64,000 bases of DNA from NCBI GenBank assembly GCA_019359435.1, contig JAHHHI010000056.1, positions 62,001 to 126,000 of the forward strand. The letters are read 5' to 3'. The notes under the pieces were generated by a model that saw nothing but the letters and a program-made list of their open reading frames with translations, was not told where the DNA came from and made no database searches. The stretch comes from Kaiparowitsia implicata GSE-PSE-MK54-09C. GTDB lineage: Bacteria > Cyanobacteriota > Cyanobacteriia > Elainellales > Elainellaceae. A program made the translations under genes and the position numbers. Below are positions 1 through 9,445 of the stretch, piece by piece (the first letter of the stretch is position 1; each line of letters starts with the position of its first letter).

Positions 1-872
1 AGCGCCCTTGCTATGACCAAAGCAACCTGATGCGGCAGTATGACTTTATTTCTACCATTGTGGGTTACATGGAAGACCTCGGGTGGGAGCCGTACCAGTG
101 CGACCATGAAGATGCCAATGGTCAATTTGAGATCAACTGGACGTTTAGCGATGCGCGGGTGACGGGCGATCGCCATGTGTTTTTCAAATACATGGTCAAA
201 ACGCTAGCCGAGCAGCGGGGGCTAACCGCCACCTTTATGCCCAAGCCCTTTAGCCACCTAACGGGGAACGGGGCGCACATTCATAACAGCCTCTGGCAAG
301 GCGAGGTGAATGCCTTTGAAGCGGGAGCTGATGCGGGTGGACTGTCGCCAATCGGGTATCAGTTTTTAGCGGGGGTGCTGGCCCATGCGCGGGGTCTCGC
401 GGCGCTGTGGAACCCCACCATCAACTCATACCGACGGTTGGGCGCCACCATGACCACCTCGGGCAGCACGTGGAGTCCGCGCTACATTTCTTACGGGGGC
501 AACAACCGCACGCACCTGCTGCGAATTCCTGAAGCGGGACGGTTTGAGTGCCGAGCGGTGGATGGTGCAACCAATCTCTACCTATCGCTGGCGGGGATTC
601 TCGCGGCGGGGTTAGATGGCATTGAGCAGCAGCTTGATCCAGGCGCGCGCATTGATGACAACCTGTTTGTGCGCGGGGCGGAGTTCCCCGATTTGGCGGT
701 GCTGCCGAGCAACCTGTTAGAGGCGCTGACCTGCTTGCAGCAGGATGAGCTGCTCATGGATACCCTGGGCGAGGCCGCAGCAAAAACCTTTTTTGAGTTT
801 AAGCATCGGGAATGGAGCCAGCACAATTCCCAAGTTACGCCCTGGGAGATGACGCACTATGTTAACTGCTGA
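1..872 (+). CDS. glnT: Type III glutamine synthetase-like ligase, 3' part (gene cut by left edge)
   Basis: The reading frame is open to the first base, so the start lies outside the window. What remains is the catalytic C-terminal part of a glutamine-synthetase-fold ATP-dependent amine ligase. Visible signatures are PYQCDHEDANGQFEINW (glutamate/metal site), KPFSHLTGNGAHIHNSLW (the ATP-site G-x-H region) and the arginine-rich NNRTHLLRIP segment followed by ECRAVDGATNLYLSLAG. These match the GlnT/type III group rather than classical GlnA. Members of this group and its relatives can gamma-glutamylate ammonia or small amines. Its 3' end overlaps the alcohol dehydrogenase by 14 bases, and that gene overlaps an aldehyde dehydrogenase. 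The context suggests amine or amino-alcohol use rather than primary ammonia assimilation; the true substrate is not visible in the sequence. Confidence 0.85.
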   Translation, partial: RPCYDQSNLMRQYDFISTIVGYMEDLGWEPYQCDHEDANGQFEINWTFSDARVTGDRHVFFKYMVKTLAEQRGLTATFMPKPFSHLTGNGAHIHNSLWQGEVNAFEAGADAGGLSPIGYQFLAGVLAHARGLAALWNPTINSYRRLGATMTTSGSTWSPRYISYGGNNRTHLLRIPEAGRFECRAVDGATNLYLSLAGILAAGLDGIEQQLDPGARIDDNLFVRGAEFPDLAVLPSNLLEALTCLQQDELLMDTLGEAAAKTFFEFKHREWSQHNSQVTPWEMTHYVNC

Positions 873-2085
873 GCCCACGCAGGCCACACGCCTGCATACC
901 TACAGCTTTCCCACCGCGATTGTGTTTGGGGCGGGGGCGCGTTGGCAGTTGTCTGGCGCGGTGGCGCAGGTGGGGATGCAGCGTCCGCTGGTGGTGAGCG
1001 ATCGCGCCGTTGCTCAACTTCCCTGGTTCAAGCCGATCTTAGAGTCTCTGGCGGCGTTGCCCGTGGCGAGCTTTAGTGAGGTATGGGGCAATCCGGTGGG
1101 GTCTCAGGTCAAGGCAGGGCTGGCGGCTTACCGCGACCACCAAGCTGATGGGATTGTGGCGATTGGGGGCGGTGCGCCGATGGATGTGGCGAAGGCGATC
1201 GCCCTGATGGCGCATCATCCCGGCCACTTGTTTGAGTATGAGGATGGCAACCCCAACGGGCGACCCGTGAACCAGCCAATTCCGCCGATTGTGGCGATCC
1301 CCACTACGGCGGGGACGGGCAGCGAAGTGGGACGCAGCGCCGTTATTTCAGATGACGAGACCCACGCTAAAAAAATTATGTTTGATCCGCGTCTGCTGCC
1401 TCAGCAGGTGCTGGCTGATCCAGAACTGTTGCTTGGGTTGCCTGCGGCGATCACTGCCGCTACGGGGATGGATGCCCTGACCCATCTGATTGAAGCGTAT
1501 CTGGCGCAAGGGTTCCATCCCCTGTGCGATGGCATTGCGTTGGAGGGGATGCGGCTGGTGGCAGCGCACTTGTCAGACTGTGTGGCGTTTGCCGAACGGT
1601 TGGCGGCAGGGGAGTCCTTTAGTGCAGAGGCGGCGGCAGCGCATCTGACGGCGCGTGGCGGCATGCTAAATGCGTCGATGATGGGGGCGATCGCCTTTCA
1701 GAAAGGCTTGGGCGTCACCCACTCGTGCGCCCACGCGCTCTCAACCGTCTGCGACACCCACCACGGCCTTGCCAATGCGGTGATGCTGCCAGCGGCGATG
1801 CGGTTCAACTTGCCAGCGGCTCCAGAGCGGTTTTTGCAGATGGCCCGTGTGGTGATGCCGGAGGCCACTCGCGGCGAACAGTTCATCGACTGGATCATAG
1901 CGCTGGGCGATCGCATTGGCATTCCCCCCAGTCTGACCGCGTTAGATGTGCCATCGGAGTCGATCGATCGACTAGTGGACGTGGCGCTCCATGATGAATG
2001 CCACCTGCTCAATCCTCATCCGGTGTCCTCGGCGGATTTTGGGGCGATCTATCGCGATGCCTTTGGGGCAGGAGTGGCCGCATGA
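859..2085 (+). CDS. Iron-containing alcohol dehydrogenase
   Basis: A 408-residue group III (Fe-dependent) alcohol dehydrogenase, the usual length for the family. It is expected to oxidise an alcohol to an aldehyde with NAD(P) in the cytoplasm. The N-terminal half carries the dinucleotide-binding elements GGGAPMDVAKAIALM and TTAGTGSEVGRSAVI. Metal-ligand regions are GMDALTHLIEAY (Asp and His), THSCAHALS (His) and HHGLANAVMLP (His), so all four ligands look intact. The start overlaps the upstream ligase by 14 bases and the stop shares ATGA with the aldehyde dehydrogenase start, so the three genes are probably translationally coupled. The substrate cannot be read from the sequence; a gamma-glutamylated amino alcohol is an inference from the neighbours. 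Confidence 0.9.
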   Translation: MLTAEPTQATRLHTYSFPTAIVFGAGARWQLSGAVAQVGMQRPLVVSDRAVAQLPWFKPILESLAALPVASFSEVWGNPVGSQVKAGLAAYRDHQADGIVAIGGGAPMDVAKAIALMAHHPGHLFEYEDGNPNGRPVNQPIPPIVAIPTTAGTGSEVGRSAVISDDETHAKKIMFDPRLLPQQVLADPELLLGLPAAITAATGMDALTHLIEAYLAQGFHPLCDGIALEGMRLVAAHLSDCVAFAERLAAGESFSAEAAAAHLTARGGMLNASMMGAIAFQKGLGVTHSCAHALSTVCDTHHGLANAVMLPAAMRFNLPAAPERFLQMARVVMPEATRGEQFIDWIIALGDRIGIPPSLTALDVPSESIDRLVDVALHDECHLLNPHPVSSADFGAIYRDAFGAGVAA

Positions 2086-3479
2086 GCGAGGTGTTAACGG
2101 TTTATAACCCTGCTACCGCTGCCCCTATCCAAACGGTTCCGGCAGATACCCTGGCTGAGGTGGCGCAAAAAGCTGAGGCGGCTGCCAAGGCCCAGCCTGA
2201 GTGGGCCGCGACGCCGCTAGAACAGCGCATTGCTGCGGTGCACTCCTTCCGGCATCTGTTGCAGGAAGAGGCAGCGTCTCTGGCGGCGATCCTCACTCAA
2301 GAAACGGGAAAACCCATCACCCAGGCCACGGCAGAAGTCACTACGACTGCCAGTCGGATTGACTTTTTTACTCGCCATGTGGTCGCGGTCAGTGCCCCCG
2401 CCGCACCCCCGATTTCTGCCCCTGAACCGCCGGCATTAGAGGAACTGATCACCTATGACCCACTGGGGGTCGTGGCTAATATTTCAGCGTGGAATTACCC
2501 CTACTTTGTCGGCTCTAATGTGTTTGTTCCCGCGCTGCTAACGGGCAACGCGGTGCTGTATAAGCCGTCGGAATTTGCCACGCTAACCGGGCTTAAGATT
2601 GCGGAACTGCTGCATAGGTCAGGCGTTCCAGAGGCGGTGTTTGCCCCGGTGATTGGCGCGGGCGCGGCAGGTGCGGCGCTTTTAGATCAGCCGCTGGATG
2701 GGATGTTTTTTACGGGATCTTATGCCACGGGGCTGAAGGTGGCGGCAGCGGCAGCGCGGCAGTTGACGAAGGTTCAGTTAGAACTGGGCGGCAAAGACCC
2801 GGCCTATATTTGCGAGGATGTGCCTGATGTGGCGGCGGTGGCAGCCGCGGTGGCAGATGGCGCATTCTATAACAATGGGCAAAGCTGCTGCGCGGTAGAG
2901 CGCATTTATGTCCATGAGCGGGTCTATGAGGCGTTTTTGGCGGCGTTTTTGGCAACTGTGCAGGGCTTTGTGGGGGGTGATCCGGCGGATCCGGCCACTT
3001 ATCTTGGGCCGATTAGCCGACAGCCTCAGTTGGCGGAGCTGACGCGCCAGGTGAAAGATGCGATCGCCTACGGTGCAACGCTCCACTGTGGCGGCCATGT
3101 TTTGGAACAAGCGGGTTGGTATTTTGCCCCGACGGTGCTGACGGAGGTGACCCACGACATGGCGGTGATGCGGGATGAAACCTTTGGCCCGGTGATTGGC
3201 ATTCAGCGGGTGGCAGATGATGCCGAAGCCCTGGCGTTGATGACGGATACGGAGTATGGCTTAACGGCGGCAGTGTATAGCGGCGATCGCACCCGCGCTA
3301 TTCAAATTCTGAGTCAGGTCAACAGCGGCACGGCCTATTGGAACTGCTGCGATCGCGTCAATCCACGACTTCCTTGGACGGGACGGCGACATTCTGGCTT
3401 GGGCTCTACCCTCTCGCTGGAGGGGATCCGCACGTTTCTGAAACCCCGCGCTTGGCACCTTAAGCCCCCGGCAGCATAG
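2082..3479 (+). CDS. NAD(P)-dependent aldehyde dehydrogenase
   Basis: An ALDH-superfamily enzyme that oxidises an aldehyde to the acid. The conserved general-base region is QLELGGKDP. The catalytic cysteine lies in NNGQSCCAVERIYV, and the C-terminal ETFGPV motif is also present. I place the start at the ATG that overlaps the preceding stop (ATGA), giving MSEVLTVYNPA. The frame is open 28 codons further upstream, but those codons overlap the alcohol dehydrogenase and lack family similarity. The protein is 465 residues, normal for the family. As third gene of the ligase-ADH-ALDH unit it probably performs the last oxidation in the pathway. Confidence 0.9.
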   Translation: MSEVLTVYNPATAAPIQTVPADTLAEVAQKAEAAAKAQPEWAATPLEQRIAAVHSFRHLLQEEAASLAAILTQETGKPITQATAEVTTTASRIDFFTRHVVAVSAPAAPPISAPEPPALEELITYDPLGVVANISAWNYPYFVGSNVFVPALLTGNAVLYKPSEFATLTGLKIAELLHRSGVPEAVFAPVIGAGAAGAALLDQPLDGMFFTGSYATGLKVAAAAARQLTKVQLELGGKDPAYICEDVPDVAAVAAAVADGAFYNNGQSCCAVERIYVHERVYEAFLAAFLATVQGFVGGDPADPATYLGPISRQPQLAELTRQVKDAIAYGATLHCGGHVLEQAGWYFAPTVLTEVTHDMAVMRDETFGPVIGIQRVADDAEALALMTDTEYGLTAAVYSGDRTRAIQILSQVNSGTAYWNCCDRVNPRLPWTGRRHSGLGSTLSLEGIRTFLKPRAWHLKPPAA

Positions 3480-3682
3480 TGGGGTAAGGCAAAAACCTGT
3501 GGGCTAAGGGTGGACGACTCAATCTATAGTTCAGCCTCTCGGTTCAGGAGGTGACCCTCGTGTCAGGGCAACTTGTCTTTGAGCTGCTGAGTGGGAGTCG
3601 CGAAGCAGAATTGGCATCCGGTAAGATGTTCTGTGCCGTATGGGCTCTTCTCACTAGAAAAACGAGCGTCAGAACCAAGCCT

Positions 3683-3756
3683 TGGGGGGGCGTCCCCCCA
3701 AACCCCCGCTAGGGGACGAAGCACGTCCCCTAGAACCCCTCCGCAAGGGGTTTGGG
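3683..3756. repeat. Cluster of three G/C-rich short hairpins
   Basis: Three adjacent small inverted repeats: TTGGGGGG with CCCCCCAA, then CTAGGGGACG with CGTCCCCTAG (perfect 10-bp arms), then AACCCCT with AGGGGTT. A similar hairpin string lies at about 24546-24585. This looks like a dispersed cyanobacterial intergenic repeat rather than a gene; short frames across it are not credible. It sits in the 585-base gap between convergent genes, where it may act in transcript termination. Confidence 0.6.
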
Positions 3757-3916
3757 GAGTGATGGCGTTGGGCTGGGCGTTGGCGAAAAAGCTTGGCTCG
3801 GGCCGAAGGGTGAAATGACCTAGCGCTAGGGTTGGGTCGCGCTAAAAGCGTCAGTTTAACGTTAGTTTGGCAAATGCTTAAAATTGTGCTGCCTCTATCG
3901 TGGGCAGCACGGTCGG

Positions 3917-3955
3917 GCGTGGGTTTAGCCCCATAGTGCGGGGCTGAACCCACGC
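3917..3955. repeat. 16-bp inverted repeat with 7-base loop
   Basis: GCGTGGGTTTAGCCCC pairs with GGGGCTGAACCCACGC, with one G-T pair. No T-run follows on either side, so it is not a classic intrinsic terminator. It lies between two convergent transcription units and may be a repeat element or an mRNA 3' stabiliser. Confidence 0.5.
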
Positions 3956-3985
3956 GATCAAACTCATGGGTTTAAGAACAAAAAT

Positions 3986-4020
3986 GGATGAGCCCCTAGA
4001 CGGTGCATGGGGGTTCATCC
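3986..4020 (-). terminator. Predicted intrinsic terminator of glyA
   Basis: The arms GGATGAGCCCC and GGGGTTCATCC (one G-T pair) form an 11-bp stem. On the minus strand the stem is followed by ATTTTTGTTCTT, a T-rich tract. It starts about 45 bases past the glyA stop codon. Confidence 0.65.
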
Positions 4021-4064
4021 ATATGCTGCGGCGACTCTCTATCGCGGGCTGCTAGGCACTCAAC

Positions 4065-5348
4065 CTATACCAGTGCCGGTTCTGGTGCGGTGAGGTGGGG
4101 ATAGAGCGGAAACCGTTCGCACAGTACGGCGACGCGGCGGCGACACTCTTGAGCCACAGTGTCATCGTCGGGGTTGAGCAGGCGATCGCCAATGATATTC
4201 GCGATTTCAATGAATTCAGGTTCACCCATGCCGCGGGTGGTCATGGCAGGTGATCCCAGCCGAATGCCGCTGGTAACAAAGGGTGATTCTGGGTCGAAGG
4301 GCACGGTGTTTTTGTTGGCGGTGATGTTGACGCCGCTCACGAGGCGGTCAGCGAGTTTTCCGGTCATGCCAATAGAACGTAGGTCGGCCAGCAGCACATG
4401 GTTGTCGGTGCCGTTGGAAACCAGCTTAATGCCGCGTGCCTGAAGCTGGACTGCAATGGCTTGAGCATTTTTAATCACTCGGCCGCAGTAGGTTTTGAAC
4501 TCGGGCTTGAGCGCTTCGCCAAAGGCCACCGCTTTGCCTGCGATCACATGCTCTAATGGCCCGCCTTGAGAACCGGGGAATACAGCCTTGTCAAATTTTT
4601 TGCCTAGGTCAGCATCGCGGGTGAGGATGAGGCCACCCCGAGGGCCGCGCAGGGTTTTGTGGGTGGTGGTGGTCACCACATCGCAGTGGGGGACGGGGTT
4701 GGGGTGGTGCCCTGCCGCAACCAGTCCAGCAATGTGGGCAATGTCGGCGAGCAGGTATGCGCCGACTTCATCGGCGATCGCCCGAAACTTGTCGAATTCA
4801 ATCAGGCGGGGATAGGCCGAGTAGCCGCAGATGATGAGCTTGGGTCGGCGCTGCAAGGCCAGATCTCGAATCTGATCAAAATCTAGCCGTTCGGTGGTTT
4901 GATCAACGCCATACTGCACCACGTTGAACCACTTGCCGGATACGTTCACGGGCGAGCCGTGGGTGAGGTGCCCGCCGTGAGACAGATCCATCCCCATGAT
5001 GGTGTCGCCGGGGTTTAGCAAGGCTAAAAACACCGCAAAGTTAGCCTGTGAGCCTGAATGGGGCTGCACGTTGGCATGGGCTGCGCCAAAGAGTTCCTTA
5101 ACGCGGGCGATCGCCAAATCTTCCACTTCGTCAATAAACTCACACCCGCCGTAGTAGCGCTTGCCGGGTAAACCCTCGGCATACTTGTTGGTCAACACCG
5201 AACCCTGTGCCGCCATCACGGCAGGCGACGTAAAGTTTTCGCTCGCGATCAGCTCTAAGTGCGTCTGTTGACGCCGCAGCTCATCGTTCACAAACCCGGC
5301 CACAACCGGATCGGACGCTAGCAAAAAATCCCAATTTGATTGACTCAC
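4065..5348 (-). CDS. glyA: Serine hydroxymethyltransferase
   Basis: A PLP enzyme that interconverts serine and glycine with transfer of a one-carbon unit to tetrahydrofolate in the cytoplasm. The N-terminus has the family block [20 protein letters not shown] followed by [15 protein letters not shown]. The PLP-lysine region is [17 protein letters not shown] chose the GTG at 5348 ([13 protein letters not shown]) because GGGAG lies 7 bases upstream and it gives 427 residues, the usual cyanobacterial length. The frame stays open to 5489, with an ATG at 5402, but those residues look like leader sequence. The gene is convergent with the ALDH unit and monocistronic here. Confidence 0.96.
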   Translation of the reverse strand: MSQSNWDFLLASDPVVAGFVNDELRRQQTHLELIASENFTSPAVMAAQGSVLTNKYAEGLPGKRYYGGCEFIDEVEDLAIARVKELFGAAHANVQPHSGSQANFAVFLALLNPGDTIMGMDLSHGGHLTHGSPVNVSGKWFNVVQYGVDQTTERLDFDQIRDLALQRRPKLIICGYSAYPRLIEFDKFRAIADEVGAYLLADIAHIAGLVAAGHHPNPVPHCDVVTTTTHKTLRGPRGGLILTRDADLGKKFDKAVFPGSQGGPLEHVIAGKAVAFGEALKPEFKTYCGRVIKNAQAIAVQLQARGIKLVSNGTDNHVLLADLRSIGMTGKLADRLVSGVNITANKNTVPFDPESPFVTSGIRLGSPAMTTRGMGEPEFIEIANIIGDRLLNPDDDTVAQECRRRVAVLCERFPLYPHLTAPEPALV

Positions 5349-5826
5349 AAGCACGCTCCCAGGCGGTATCGAATTCAGGCAGGACGATTCCGCATCAATC
5401 ATCCTGCACTGTTTAAGATACCTAAAAATTGAGTGCTTCGGGTTGAGGCTCAGAGAGCGAGTGGTTTGACATGTCCCAAACCAGCCCAAATTAGGACGGT
5501 ACGTTGCCGCAAAACTGTGCCATACATCCCAGCGATCGCCCGACCTGTGCCTGTTCTATCCAGTCCGTTCCGTTGGTTCAAATCAATCATTAGATCAATT
5601 AGATAAATCGATCAGAATCCCAATCAGCGATGCAATATCGCCGGATTGGAGGATTCAGCTAGCTCAACAACTCGTCACAATAAAAGAAAAGAGCCTGATA
5701 GTTGTAGTTGGGGCGTTTGGAGAAACGGTTGGAGTATGACTACCCTACACGCTCCCCGATCTAGATTGTCCCCTGTCAAACCAGGTTCAGATCTATCACT
5801 GTGGCCGCGTTGCCACCGCAAGCAGT
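5349..5826. other. Divergent intergenic region glyA / devB
   Basis: This 478-base gap must hold promoters for glyA (minus) and the exporter operon (plus). Around 5578-5616 it is AT-rich with overlapping copies of ATCAATTAG/GATCAATTAGAT-like words. No recognisable riboswitch or convincing small gene is seen. A 102-codon frame at 5646-5954 crosses the devB start and shows no protein-like composition. Confidence 0.5.
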
Positions 5827-7077
5827 ATGACCCTTGGCAAACAGCTTACGTCACCGACAACCTGGCGATGGGGACTCATTGGTGGGGCGATCGCCCTAGG
5901 GCTGTTGGGGTTGGGCCTGTCGCGACTGATCATTGTCGGGCAGACCGACTCTAGCACCACCGATTCTGAAGTGCCCGCTGCGCCTCAGCGGGTGGAGGTT
6001 GTGGCGCTGGGGCGAGTCGAGCCAGACGGCGAAGTCGTGCGCCTAGGCGGCCCCGCTGGGGAGCGCATTCAAGAGTTGCGCGTGCGTCAAGGGGACGAAG
6101 TGCAGGCGGGCGAGGTGATTGCGGTGCTCGAAAGCTATGGTGAGCGGCAGGCTGAACGAGACTACGCCGCGACCCAACTCGCCGAAGCCCAACAGCAACT
6201 GCGAGCGCAAACTAGCGTCGGCGAAGCCCAAATTGTGGAAGCACAGACGCGGCTCGATCGCACCACGCAGCCCTCCACGTTTGAGCTAGCGTCCCAGCAA
6301 GCTACCATTCGCGAGCTAGATGCGTCTCTATCCCTAGCAGAGCAGGATCTACGCCGCAATCAAGCGCTATTTGCGGAGGGGGCCATTTCTCGCCAAGATT
6401 TGGATCGGCAACAGACGCAGGTGCGAGAACTGCAAGAGCGGCTCAATAGCGCTCAAGCAAACTTAGCGCGGTTGGAGCGAGCGCTCCAGGCTGAAGTGCG
6501 CAATGCCCAAGCGCAGATTACCTCCCAGCGTGCCAACCTCAGCCTTAGTCAGGTGCAAGCAGCGATCGCCTCCGCTGAGCAAAACTTAAACCTGGCAGAA
6601 GCCCGACTGGCGCGCACCCAAATTCAAGCACCGCAGAACGGGCGGGTGCTACGCGTGATCACCCACACCGGAGAGACGATTGACCAAGGGGGCGGCATTG
6701 TAGAACTGGGCGACACGCGCCAGATGTTTGTAATGGCAGAGGTCTATGAAAGCGACGTAGGGCTGGTGCAGCTAGGACAGCGCGCTACCATCACCAGCCG
6801 CAACAACGCCTTTAGCGAAACCCTGTTGGGCACCGTAGACAGTGTGGGTTGGCAAATCTTCAAAAATGACGTGCTGGATGATGACCCCGCTGCCAATGCC
6901 GATGCGCGAGTGGTGGAAGTGAAGGTGCGCCTAGACAACGGCGAAACCGTAGCGGCCCTGACCAACCTGCAAGTGGATGTGCGGATTGATGTAGGAGTTC
7001 GAGAGCCGCTGCCGACGGCTGCTCCATCCTCAACCTCAGCACCGGCTGCGCCCACCCCCACCCCACCCCAGCCGTGA
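5827..7077 (+). CDS. devB: Membrane fusion protein of a DevBCA-type ABC exporter
   Basis: A 416-residue HlyD/DevB-family periplasmic adaptor. An N-terminal membrane segment (about residues 15-37) is followed by the lipoyl half GRVEPDGEVVRLGGPAGERI. A long alpha-hairpin rich in Ala/Gln/Glu (about 100-265, coiled-coil-like) comes next. The second lipoyl half QIQAPQNGRVLRVITHTGE and a beta-barrel complete the protein, which ends in a Pro/Ala/Thr tail. It would link the inner-membrane permeases to an outer-membrane TolC-like channel. In Anabaena the DevBCA system exports heterocyst envelope glycolipid, but homologues occur in non-heterocystous species with other cargo. It leads an operon with two devC genes and devA. 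Confidence 0.9.
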   Translation: MTLGKQLTSPTTWRWGLIGGAIALGLLGLGLSRLIIVGQTDSSTTDSEVPAAPQRVEVVALGRVEPDGEVVRLGGPAGERIQELRVRQGDEVQAGEVIAVLESYGERQAERDYAATQLAEAQQQLRAQTSVGEAQIVEAQTRLDRTTQPSTFELASQQATIRELDASLSLAEQDLRRNQALFAEGAISRQDLDRQQTQVRELQERLNSAQANLARLERALQAEVRNAQAQITSQRANLSLSQVQAAIASAEQNLNLAEARLARTQIQAPQNGRVLRVITHTGETIDQGGGIVELGDTRQMFVMAEVYESDVGLVQLGQRATITSRNNAFSETLLGTVDSVGWQIFKNDVLDDDPAANADARVVEVKVRLDNGETVAALTNLQVDVRIDVGVREPLPTAAPSSTSAPAAPTPTPPQP

Positions 7078-7086
7078 GGTAATGCC

Positions 7087-8232
7087 ATGCAGACGCCTCT
7101 CGCATTGTTGAACTTGGTGCATGAGCGCACGCGATTGATTGTAGCGATCGCCGGGGTCGCATTCGCGGTCATCTTGGTCTTTATGAACTTGGGCTTTTTG
7201 GGGTCGCTTTCCAAAACTGCGTCGCTGTTCTATCAAGAAATGAACGCCGACATTTTCTTGATTTCGCCCCAAGCGTTAGAAATTACCACCACAAAACCCT
7301 TTCCCATTGAGCGGGTGTATCAGGCGGCGGGGGTGCGCGGGGTAGAGCGCGCTATGCCGCTCTATGTTGGCTACCTGCAATGGCGCAACCCCGAGACGCG
7401 CCAAAGTCGAGCCGTGTTTGCCTTTGGCTTCAACCTCAACGATCCGCTGTTTCTCTTGCCTGAGCTGCAAGAGCCCCAAACCCTCGCCACCCTGCGCCAG
7501 CCCGACACCGTGTTGATCGATCGCCTCTCTCGTCCCGAATATGGACCGCTAGAGCCCGGGACGGAAACCGAAGCCGATCGCCGCCGTGTGGTAGTCGGGG
7601 GGCAATATTCATTAGGCGGCGCGTTTGCTGCCGACGCCACTGTGATTATGAGCGACCAAAACTTCCGCCGCTACCTCAGCCCCATTCCGCTGACGCTGGT
7701 AAACCTGGGACTGGTGAAGCTGCAGCCAGATGCCGACCTTCAGGCCGTTAAAGCAGCGCTGCAGCGAACTCTGCCGCCCGATGTGCGCGTCCTCACCCAG
7801 GCCGAAATCATTGAGAGCGATCGCGACTATTGGATTGGCACCACCTCCACCGGCTTCATTTTTGGGCTGGGCGTTGCGGTGTCGGTCGTGGTCGGCATTG
7901 TGATTGTATATCAGGTGCTCTATACCGACATCACCAGCCACCTCAAGCAATACGCCACGCTAAAGGCGATGGGCTATCGCAGTCGCTTTCTGTTTTCTAC
8001 AGTGATTCAGGAAGCGGTGATTTTGGCAGTGTTGGGCTACATTCCTGGGTTCATTGTGGCGCTGGGGCTATATGAACTCACCTACCGCGCTACCAGCGGC
8101 GGCTTGCCCATTGCGATGGAACTGGAACGGGCCATCACGGTGCTGATTCTCACGATCATCATGTGCAGCATCTCGGGCCTCATTTCAGTCAATAAAGTGG
8201 TGTCTGCTGATCCAGCGGATGTGTTCTCATGA
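7087..8232 (+). CDS. devC: DevC-type ABC exporter permease, first copy
   Basis: A 381-residue MacB/FtsX-type permease. One N-terminal membrane helix (about 18-40) precedes a large periplasmic domain (about 45-260). Three C-terminal helices follow, with the family motif KQYATLKAMGYRS just before helix 3. It begins 9 bases after devB, and its stop overlaps the start of a second devC by 4 bases (ATGATG), so the two permeases are coupled. The end KVVSADPADVF is typical of DevC. It should form the transmembrane part of the exporter powered by the downstream ATPase. Confidence 0.9.
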   Translation: MQTPLALLNLVHERTRLIVAIAGVAFAVILVFMNLGFLGSLSKTASLFYQEMNADIFLISPQALEITTTKPFPIERVYQAAGVRGVERAMPLYVGYLQWRNPETRQSRAVFAFGFNLNDPLFLLPELQEPQTLATLRQPDTVLIDRLSRPEYGPLEPGTETEADRRRVVVGGQYSLGGAFAADATVIMSDQNFRRYLSPIPLTLVNLGLVKLQPDADLQAVKAALQRTLPPDVRVLTQAEIIESDRDYWIGTTSTGFIFGLGVAVSVVVGIVIVYQVLYTDITSHLKQYATLKAMGYRSRFLFSTVIQEAVILAVLGYIPGFIVALGLYELTYRATSGGLPIAMELERAITVLILTIIMCSISGLISVNKVVSADPADVFS

Positions 8233-9398
8233 TGCGACTGCGAACTCCCCTAGCCTGGTTTAACCTTACCTATGAACGGCGGCGACTGGTGACGGCACTG
8301 GCGGGCGTGGCCTTTGCCGTGCTGCTGATGTTTATGTTTCGCGGCTTTGAGAATGCCCTCTTCGACAGCCAAGTGCAGTTGCTCAAGCTGCTCAACGGTG
8401 AAGTAGTGATGGTGAATCGGCTGAAGTATTCCATGTTTATCCCGGAGCAGTTTGCGCGGCGGCGACTCTACCAGGCGCAAGCGTTTGCAGGCGTAGAGGA
8501 TGCCTATGCCTTTTACATTACAAACGCCAATTGGAAAAACCCCGAAACCCAAGCGGTGCGGCCACTGCGGGTGCTAGCCTTTAACCCCGATGACCCGGTG
8601 CTGCCGCTGCCAGAAATTTTGGCCCACCGCGACCAGTTGAAGCTGCCCTGGACGGTGATGATTGACGAGCGATCGCGCCCTGAGGTAGGCCCTACCACTG
8701 CCGGTCTTGAGACCGAACTGGCAGAAACCCGCGTGCGACTGGTGGGCGCCTATGCGCTAGGCACGGATTTTGCAGCGGGTGATGGCAACGTGGTGATGAG
8801 CGACCAAAACTTTTTGCGCCTCTTCTCAAGCTTAGGCCCCGATGAAGATAGCCGTGATCTTAATACCGTAGACATTGGCTTGCTGCGGCTATCGGATGAT
8901 GCCAATCCGGTTGCGGTAGTTGATGCCTTGCGCCAAGCACTGCCGCAGGATATCTCGATTTACACCAAGGATGAGTTTGTCGCGGTAGAGCTCACCTACT
9001 GGCGCGAGAATACCGCGATTGGGTTTGTGTTTACGCTGCTTACCACCATGAGCTTTGCGGTGGGGGTGATTCTGGTTTATCAAATTCTGTATACCGACGT
9101 GTCGGATCACTGGAAAGAATACGCCACGCTTAAAGCGATGGGCTACACCAATTTTTATCTACTGAAAGTGGTGCTGCAGCAGGCGTTAATCTTGGGCGTG
9201 CTGGGCTTTGTGCCGGGGTATTTCATCAGCTTGGTGCTCTATCGCCTGACGGCCAATGCCACCGGGTTGCTGATTCAAATGACCTTAGAACGTGGGCTAA
9301 ATTTGTTAATTGCCACGGTGATTATGTGCCTAATTTCGGGGGCGATCGCCGTTCGCAAAGTGCAAACTACCGACCCTGCCGAAGTCTTCGGGTCTTAG
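8229..9398 (+). CDS. devC: DevC-type ABC exporter permease, second copy
   Basis: A 389-residue paralogue of the preceding gene with the same topology: one N-terminal helix, a periplasmic domain, and three C-terminal helices with KEYATLKAMGYTN. The two proteins share landmarks such as NPETQAV/NPETRQS and VMSDQNF/IMSDQNF but have clearly diverged. The likely arrangement is a heterodimeric permease, whereas the characterised DevBCA operon has one devC. The end VQTTDPAEVFGS matches the family. Both copies look intact. Confidence 0.9.
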   Translation: MMRLRTPLAWFNLTYERRRLVTALAGVAFAVLLMFMFRGFENALFDSQVQLLKLLNGEVVMVNRLKYSMFIPEQFARRRLYQAQAFAGVEDAYAFYITNANWKNPETQAVRPLRVLAFNPDDPVLPLPEILAHRDQLKLPWTVMIDERSRPEVGPTTAGLETELAETRVRLVGAYALGTDFAAGDGNVVMSDQNFLRLFSSLGPDEDSRDLNTVDIGLLRLSDDANPVAVVDALRQALPQDISIYTKDEFVAVELTYWRENTAIGFVFTLLTTMSFAVGVILVYQILYTDVSDHWKEYATLKAMGYTNFYLLKVVLQQALILGVLGFVPGYFISLVLYRLTANATGLLIQMTLERGLNLLIATVIMCLISGAIAVRKVQTTDPAEVFGS

Positions 9399-9445
9399 TG
9401 CTGACACCCATCTCCCAACCGTCTCTACCTTAATTCCCAAGCTCT

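Noticed and set aside
2710-3155. Minus-strand frames inside the aldehyde dehydrogenase gene
   Set aside because: They are shadows of a well-conserved gene caused by high G+C.
3591-3818. 75-codon frame through the hairpin cluster
   Set aside because: It is a translation of the G/C repeats.
5646-5954. 102-codon frame upstream of devB
   Set aside because: It overlaps the devB start and has no plausible protein character.
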